DNA of 9,537 bases from Candidatus Heimdallarchaeota archaeon (GTDB lineage Archaea > Asgardarchaeota > Heimdallarchaeia > Heimdallarchaeales > Kariarchaeaceae). This document shows, piece after piece, positions 6,282 to 9,537 of the stretch. The stretch spans positions 1 through 9,537 of the forward strand of contig JALUTL010000311.1 of assembly GCA_027016475.1 (NCBI GenBank). Reading direction: 5' to 3'. Positions within the stretch are counted from its first letter, which is position 1, and each line of letters starts with the position of its first letter. The notes below the pieces were generated by a model that was not told the origin of the DNA, did no database searches, and worked only from the letters and a program-made list of their open reading frames with translations. The translations under genes were made by a program, and so were the position numbers.

Positions 6282-6300
6282 TTGCATGTTGATGATGCAA
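6282..6300. repeat. Inverted repeat TTGCAT-N7-ATGCAA upstream of fni
   Basis: Arms 6282-6287 and 6295-6300 are perfectly complementary around a 7-nt spacer. The dyad sits in the short gap between the dehydrogenase stop and fni and adjoins the TATA-like TTATATT. It could be an operator for fni or a weak hairpin at the end of the upstream transcript. Confidence 0.4.
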
Positions 6301-6317
6301 AGGAAAAAATCACTTGT

Positions 6318-7394
6318 CTAATGGAATGCCGGATCAGTGTTTAGCCCTGAGTTCAAATTATAGCTTGTTTTTACTGAATCTAGGACAATTTGATTGTACC
6401 ATGCATCTTGAAGGTTCGGAGATAATGATTTTTTGTTCTCTAGACTAATCGCCAACCGATCCAGCAGTTTCAGAAATGGAGGTATTCTGCGATCCTTTTC
6501 TGCAAGTTTAATGTCCAAATTGAACTTCTCTGGAATTTCAAGCTGTTTCATTGTTTCTTTTCCATCGGAGAAAAAGACTGTTGATCCCTCAATCATGATA
6601 GTTCCTTGTGACCCTCCAATGACATATCTCGATGGTGGAGGAGAATGAAGTGTTGTGCTGGCAATGATTGAAACATTGATGCCCCTTATGGTTGATCCGA
6701 TTAGTTGAAAGCCATCATCGGTGGTCATTTCCTTGAAAGCGCCATCTGAGGTTGTCCGTGTTGGTATTGTTTTCAGGGGTCTTCCGAATATCTCTTTGAA
6801 TTCATCCGAAATCAGGTATCTTGTCCTGTCTATAACATGGGAACCTAGAGCACCCAACATGCCTCCATCATACATCGAATCGAACAACCATCCTTTTGCT
6901 GGCAGACGCTCATCTGCCCAAAATCCAAAAAATTCTTGGGCATGAAATTCCCTAACTGTACCAATCTTGCCAGCTTGAATCAATTCCCTAACAAAATTGA
7001 AATGAGGGAGAAATCGAAATTCGTGGCAAATCATCCCCACCAATGAGTTTTCCTCCGCTAATCGAGCCAATTCTTTTGCTTGAATCGCATTGGAAGCAGT
7101 AGGTTTTTCAAGAAGCAAATGCTTTTTCGCTTGCAATACCTTCTTCCCCATTTTGTGATGCAAATATGGTGGAGTTGAAACACTGACAACATCGACATCC
7201 ATCTTTAAGAGATCTTTCCAATTGGTTGTCCATTGTTCGATTTCTAAATCTTCCGCTATCCGGGCCGTCTTTTCTTCGGATCTTCCAGCGATTCCTACAA
7301 CTTCAAATCTTTCGTGCTCAATAAACGAAGGTGCGTGAACTTTTGCCCCAAAGCCCGTTCCAATAATCGCTACCTTATATGTCTGAGAACCCAT
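6318..7394 (-). CDS. Gfo/Idh/MocA-family NAD(P)-dependent oxidoreductase
   Basis: This 358-residue cytosolic dehydrogenase has a normal family length. The N-terminal Rossmann domain starts with VAIIGTGFGAKVHAPSF (GxGxxA at 12-17), followed by VGIAGRSEEK (the end of beta-2, probably cofactor choice) and STPPYLHH. The hallmark EKP lies at 96-98 with the conserved Lys97. The C-terminal alpha/beta domain carries the substrate site around MYDGGMLGALGSHVIDRTRYL, with His186 and Asp189 in the usual HxxD. Many members read GGG.L.D.G.H..D; here the first Asp of that pattern is Ala182, so chemistry or substrate may differ. Substrates in this family range over sugars, inositols, biliverdin and others, so specificity cannot be assigned. 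It diverges from the + strand winged-helix genes. No ribosome binding site is evident; a weak AT-rich element (TTTCAAATA) lies about 22-30 nt before the ATG. Confidence 0.88.
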   Translation of the reverse strand: MGSQTYKVAIIGTGFGAKVHAPSFIEHERFEVVGIAGRSEEKTARIAEDLEIEQWTTNWKDLLKMDVDVVSVSTPPYLHHKMGKKVLQAKKHLLLEKPTASNAIQAKELARLAEENSLVGMICHEFRFLPHFNFVRELIQAGKIGTVREFHAQEFFGFWADERLPAKGWLFDSMYDGGMLGALGSHVIDRTRYLISDEFKEIFGRPLKTIPTRTTSDGAFKEMTTDDGFQLIGSTIRGINVSIIASTTLHSPPPSRYVIGGSQGTIMIEGSTVFFSDGKETMKQLEIPEKFNLDIKLAEKDRRIPPFLKLLDRLAISLENKKSLSPNLQDAWYNQIVLDSVKTSYNLNSGLNTDPAFH

Positions 7395-7569
7395 AAAATC
7401 CAGTAGAATTAAGTCTATTTGAAATATGGTTTCTGGCTAAATCTAATGTACTAACAATTATTTGTGGACAGAAGGGTCATTTTCTGTTAAGACATTCTAA
7501 CCTGCCATAATCTTCTTCAATCCATTATTTGAGAAGAAAGCTATTAAATTTGAACAAGTTTTGAATAAT
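7395..7569. promoter_or_regulatory. Divergent intergenic promoter region
   Basis: This 175-bp gap separates the minus-strand dehydrogenase from the plus-strand winged-helix pair and must drive both. It contains two short dyads. One is ACAGAA (7468-7473) with TTCTGT (7482-7487) around 8 nt. The other is TCTTCTTCAA (7511-7520) with TTGAGAAGA (7529-7537), a 9-bp pairing with one bulged T, ending just upstream of the TATA box at 7542. No open frame worth calling lies within. Confidence 0.45.
7542..7549 (+). promoter_or_regulatory. TATA box of the winged-helix operon
   Basis: TATTAAAT is centred about 25 nt before ATG 7570, consistent with a leaderless start. This favours ATG 7570 over the in-frame TTG at 7561, which would lie upstream of the predicted transcription start. 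Confidence 0.55.
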
Positions 7570-7776
7570 ATGGAAATCGACACTGAATTACAATACAATG
7601 AGATTTTAAAAACTTTAGAGGAACATGGGAACGAGATGAATTACAAGGATCTGAATGACATTGTCTCTCATAAATTTGAAGGAGTCCGCCTTGTCCTTAA
7701 AGTTATGAAAGAAAAGGGATTAATTGATTTTGAAGGTGTTGTTCCTGGTTTTTCAACGATCATTAGAAAAAAATAA
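7570..7776 (+). CDS. Small winged-helix DNA-binding protein (68 aa)
   Basis: The 68-residue product looks like a minimal winged helix-turn-helix. A first helix (about 6-18, ELQYNEILKTLEEHG) is followed by MNYKDLNDIVSHKFEGVRLVLKVMKEKGLIDFEG, in which LNDIV and VRLVLKVMKEKGLI occupy the helix-2 and recognition-helix positions. A short strand pair ends in TIIRKK. No sensor domain or Cys is present, so it probably acts as a dimer or as a partner. The frame begins at a TTG at 7561, but ATG 7570 fits the TATA spacing. The stop lies 17 nt before ATG 7794 of the next gene, with a ribosome binding site between, so the two are co-transcribed. Target genes are unknown; autoregulation or control of the divergent dehydrogenase is possible. 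Confidence 0.6.
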   Translation: MEIDTELQYNEILKTLEEHGNEMNYKDLNDIVSHKFEGVRLVLKVMKEKGLIDFEGVVPGFSTIIRKK

Positions 7777-7793
7777 TTGGAGTGAAACTCCCT

Positions 7794-8402
7794 ATGGCCC
7801 GGGATATTCCATTTTCATTCTATTTTCTAGCTTTTGAGCTCCTCTCGAAAAAGAATTTGGGACGGTATGCCCTTGCAGATCAAATGTCAATTACTAAAGC
7901 AATGGCGAGGAGAATTTTGGATGATTTGAAGGAATGGGATATGGCTAAAACGTATGGCAAATCAAGCGGAAGAAAAGGTACTAGATTGACAGAGAAAGGA
8001 CAAAGAATGTCAAATTTCCTCAATAGAAAATGCAAGGTATACTTTACAGATACTTATGTTATCCCCAATGAGCTTCAACTCAACTCAAATTCTTACTGTG
8101 TTGTGGCACTGAGAGAAAAAGATCTAGACGTCAAAGGCATCACAGGAGTGTTTGAAAGGGATGTTGCGGTTCGGCATGGAGCAGACGGAGCTGTTGTAGT
8201 AGTAAAAAAGGGTAGAAAATGGGTTTTCCCCAATGACGGAGCAGAAACAGAAATCAAGCCAACCAATATCCCTGAGGACAAGGTATTGATTGTTTCTTTC
8301 GCTTCCTCCCAAGGACTAGCAAATGTGAGTGCTGTGGAAAGTGCATTTACACATGTTGACATTGCCATGCTTAAACAAATGATTATTTTTCAGGAATTGT
8401 GA
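7794..8402 (+). CDS. Winged-helix protein resembling archaeal DUF4443
   Basis: This is a roughly 202-residue two-domain protein. Residues about 4-70 form a winged helix: FYFLAFELLSKKNLGRYALADQMSITKAMARRILDDLKEWDMA, then a Gly/Lys-rich wing and TRLTEKGQRMSNFL. The second half contains GVFERDVAVRHGADGAVVVV (118-137) followed by KWVFPND. This resembles the GI..RD.A...GA.GA..L....FP block I associate with archaeal DUF4443 proteins; the match is from memory, not a search. The function of that family is not established; a ligand-sensing regulator is the natural inference. GGAGTGA at 7779-7785 precedes two possible starts, GTG 7782 (inside the motif) and ATG 7794; the latter is preferred. The gene overlaps the end of the convergent M20 gene by 20 nt. 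Confidence 0.65.
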   Translation: MARDIPFSFYFLAFELLSKKNLGRYALADQMSITKAMARRILDDLKEWDMAKTYGKSSGRKGTRLTEKGQRMSNFLNRKCKVYFTDTYVIPNELQLNSNSYCVVALREKDLDVKGITGVFERDVAVRHGADGAVVVVKKGRKWVFPNDGAETEIKPTNIPEDKVLIVSFASSQGLANVSAVESAFTHVDIAMLKQMIIFQEL

Positions 8403-9522
8403 AATTGATTCTCCTGCATGCCTCCAAATAAATCTTATGCGCCAAATGTACATCCTCGATTGTTATGTGTTCATTTGTTTGATGCAACAACTCAGTTGAG
8501 CCAGGCCCAAATATCACCATGGGAATTTCCAAATCTTTCAGAAGAACCGCGGCATCTGTAGCAAAATAAGTTCCACCTATTTTCGAAGTTTTGCCAGCGA
8601 TGGATTGCGACAGTTCTACAAATAGCTCCGGAAACTGCATATCGCTCGTCTGCACAGCAGGTTCCTCTTGAATGAATTCAACCTCCGCTTTCAAATCTGC
8701 CTCTTCTAAGGATTTAAGATACTTGTAGAGATTGTCAATTACGTTCTCATTTGCTACGCCGGGAGTAGTCCGAATGTCGCATGAAAGAACTGCCTCTTCA
8801 GCGACAACGTTGTAAGCAGTCCCTCCTCTGATCATTCCATAGTTGATTGTACTTCGTCCTACTTCAGGAATGGATAGTTCGGGCAAAATTGTCTGAATCC
8901 CTTTCATAATTTTACAGATTCCTTCTATAGCATTTTTTCCAAGATCTGGTCTTGACGCATGAGCTTGCTTTCCTGTTACCTTGATATCAAACCAAATGAT
9001 CCCTTTTTCGAAAGCCTTTGGTTCTAAATCTGTCGGTTCCCCTACTATCAGATATGATGCATCTTTCATCCACCCTTGCGATTGCATTCGAGCTGCGCCC
9101 AATAACCCAACTTCTTCTTGTGCAGATCCAAGGAAAACAAATTGGTAGTTCAATTCATCTTCAAGCTCCAAAAGTGAAAGCATGGTATGTGCCAAAGCTG
9201 TGAGACCGCCTTTCATGTCAACCGTGCCTCTTCCCCACATTTTTCCATCCTCAACTTTTGCAGAGAGCGGTGGATATTTCCATTTCTTTTCGTCTCCAAA
9301 CGGAACTGTATCAATATGACCCGAAAGAATGAATTTAGGCAAATTGCTCCTGCCTAAAGTGGCAATGACATTTGCTTCTTCATCACCATAGGAATCCAAT
9401 CGTGCATTAATCCCATATTGTTCAAAAAATTCCTGCAAAATTACTGCACCATCAATGGAGTGACCTAATGTAGTTTCGGTAGAAACCAACTTTTGAAGCA
9501 AATCCACAATGTTGTTGTCCAT
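8383..9522 (-). CDS. M20-family zinc hydrolase, ArgE/DapE type (deacylase)
   Basis: This 379-residue enzyme has all M20 metal-site motifs. SGHIDTVP has His69 and Asp71, and WGRGTVDMKGGL carries bridging Asp102. QEEVGLLGA has general base Glu136 and ligand Glu137, VGEPTDLEP has Glu162, and LLHQTNEH near the C-terminus has His347. The dimerisation (lid) domain begins near GKQAHASRP, with His188 reaching into the partner active site in this family. Length matches acetylornithine deacetylase, succinyl-diaminopimelate desuccinylase and LysK-type enzymes. Which acyl-amino-acid it cleaves cannot be told from sequence, and no arginine or lysine biosynthesis genes are nearby. An amino-acid scavenging role would fit the liv operon but is speculation. 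The ATG at 9522 has no ribosome binding site in the 15 nt visible upstream, so a leaderless start is likely and its promoter is outside the window. Confidence 0.88.
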   Translation of the reverse strand: MDNNIVDLLQKLVSTETTLGHSIDGAVILQEFFEQYGINARLDSYGDEEANVIATLGRSNLPKFILSGHIDTVPFGDEKKWKYPPLSAKVEDGKMWGRGTVDMKGGLTALAHTMLSLLELEDELNYQFVFLGSAQEEVGLLGAARMQSQGWMKDASYLIVGEPTDLEPKAFEKGIIWFDIKVTGKQAHASRPDLGKNAIEGICKIMKGIQTILPELSIPEVGRSTINYGMIRGGTAYNVVAEEAVLSCDIRTTPGVANENVIDNLYKYLKSLEEADLKAEVEFIQEEPAVQTSDMQFPELFVELSQSIAGKTSKIGGTYFATDAAVLLKDLEIPMVIFGPGSTELLHQTNEHITIEDVHLAHKIYLEACRRINFTIPEK

Positions 9523-9537
9523 ATAAGAGCATACTAC

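Noticed and set aside
1..9537. CRISPR array, tRNA, rRNA, insertion sequence or prophage
   Set aside because: No regularly spaced direct repeats, cloverleaf-type sequences, rRNA blocks, transposase motifs or phage genes were seen; nearly the whole window is densely coding.
1..9537. Defence or toxin-antitoxin system from the small winged-helix, TerB-like and 43-residue ORFs
   Set aside because: The three are in different transcription units, no toxin, nuclease or NTPase effector is present, and a TerB-like gene alone is not evidence for a Ter system.

Overview
The window looks like chromosomal DNA from a moderately AT-rich archaeon, probably a mesophilic heterotroph. Three things point to Archaea. 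Several genes have a TATA-like box centred about 25-27 nt before the start codon, which would give leaderless mRNAs. Genes inside operons instead carry GGTGA or GGAG Shine-Dalgarno motifs. The isoprenoid gene is a type 2 (FMN) isopentenyl-diphosphate isomerase, and a winged-helix protein resembles an archaeal domain family (DUF4443-like). I cannot fix the lineage; marine Thermoplasmatota (Marine Group II/III) or Thaumarchaeota are plausible, but this is inference.

Region 1 (1-3754, + strand) is the 3' part of a branched-chain amino-acid (LIV/HAAT-type) ABC importer operon: the tail of a LivF ATPase, then a LivH permease, then one long protein that fuses a LivM permease to a LivG ATPase. Genes are only a few bases apart and each start follows GGTGA. 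The LivM half carries an extra segment of about 100 residues. No solute-binding protein lies inside the window.

Region 2 (3755-3972) holds a U-tract after the liv operon and a likely small 43-residue ORF that runs tail to tail into region 3.

Region 3 (3965-7394, - strand) reads right to left: a Gfo/Idh/MocA dehydrogenase, isopentenyl-diphosphate isomerase (fni/idi2), a small TerB-like protein built of three DGxIxxEE repeats, and a SufR-like Fe-S regulator with a winged helix and three C-terminal cysteines. Each of the last three has its own TATA-like box, so they are probably separately transcribed rather than one operon.

Region 4 (7395-8402, + strand) is a divergent promoter region followed by two co-transcribed winged-helix genes, a 68-residue one and a roughly 203-residue DUF4443-like one.

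Region 5 (8383-9522, - strand) is an M20 metallopeptidase/deacylase of the ArgE/DapE type, overlapping the end of region 4 by 20 bases.

No rRNA, tRNA, CRISPR array, insertion sequence or phage gene was seen. The most unusual items are the LivM-LivG fusion with its insertion, the SufR-like gene with a promoter palindrome and a perfect 22-bp intragenic palindrome, the three-repeat TerB-like protein and the small ORF. I did not find convincing evidence of a wholly new system.
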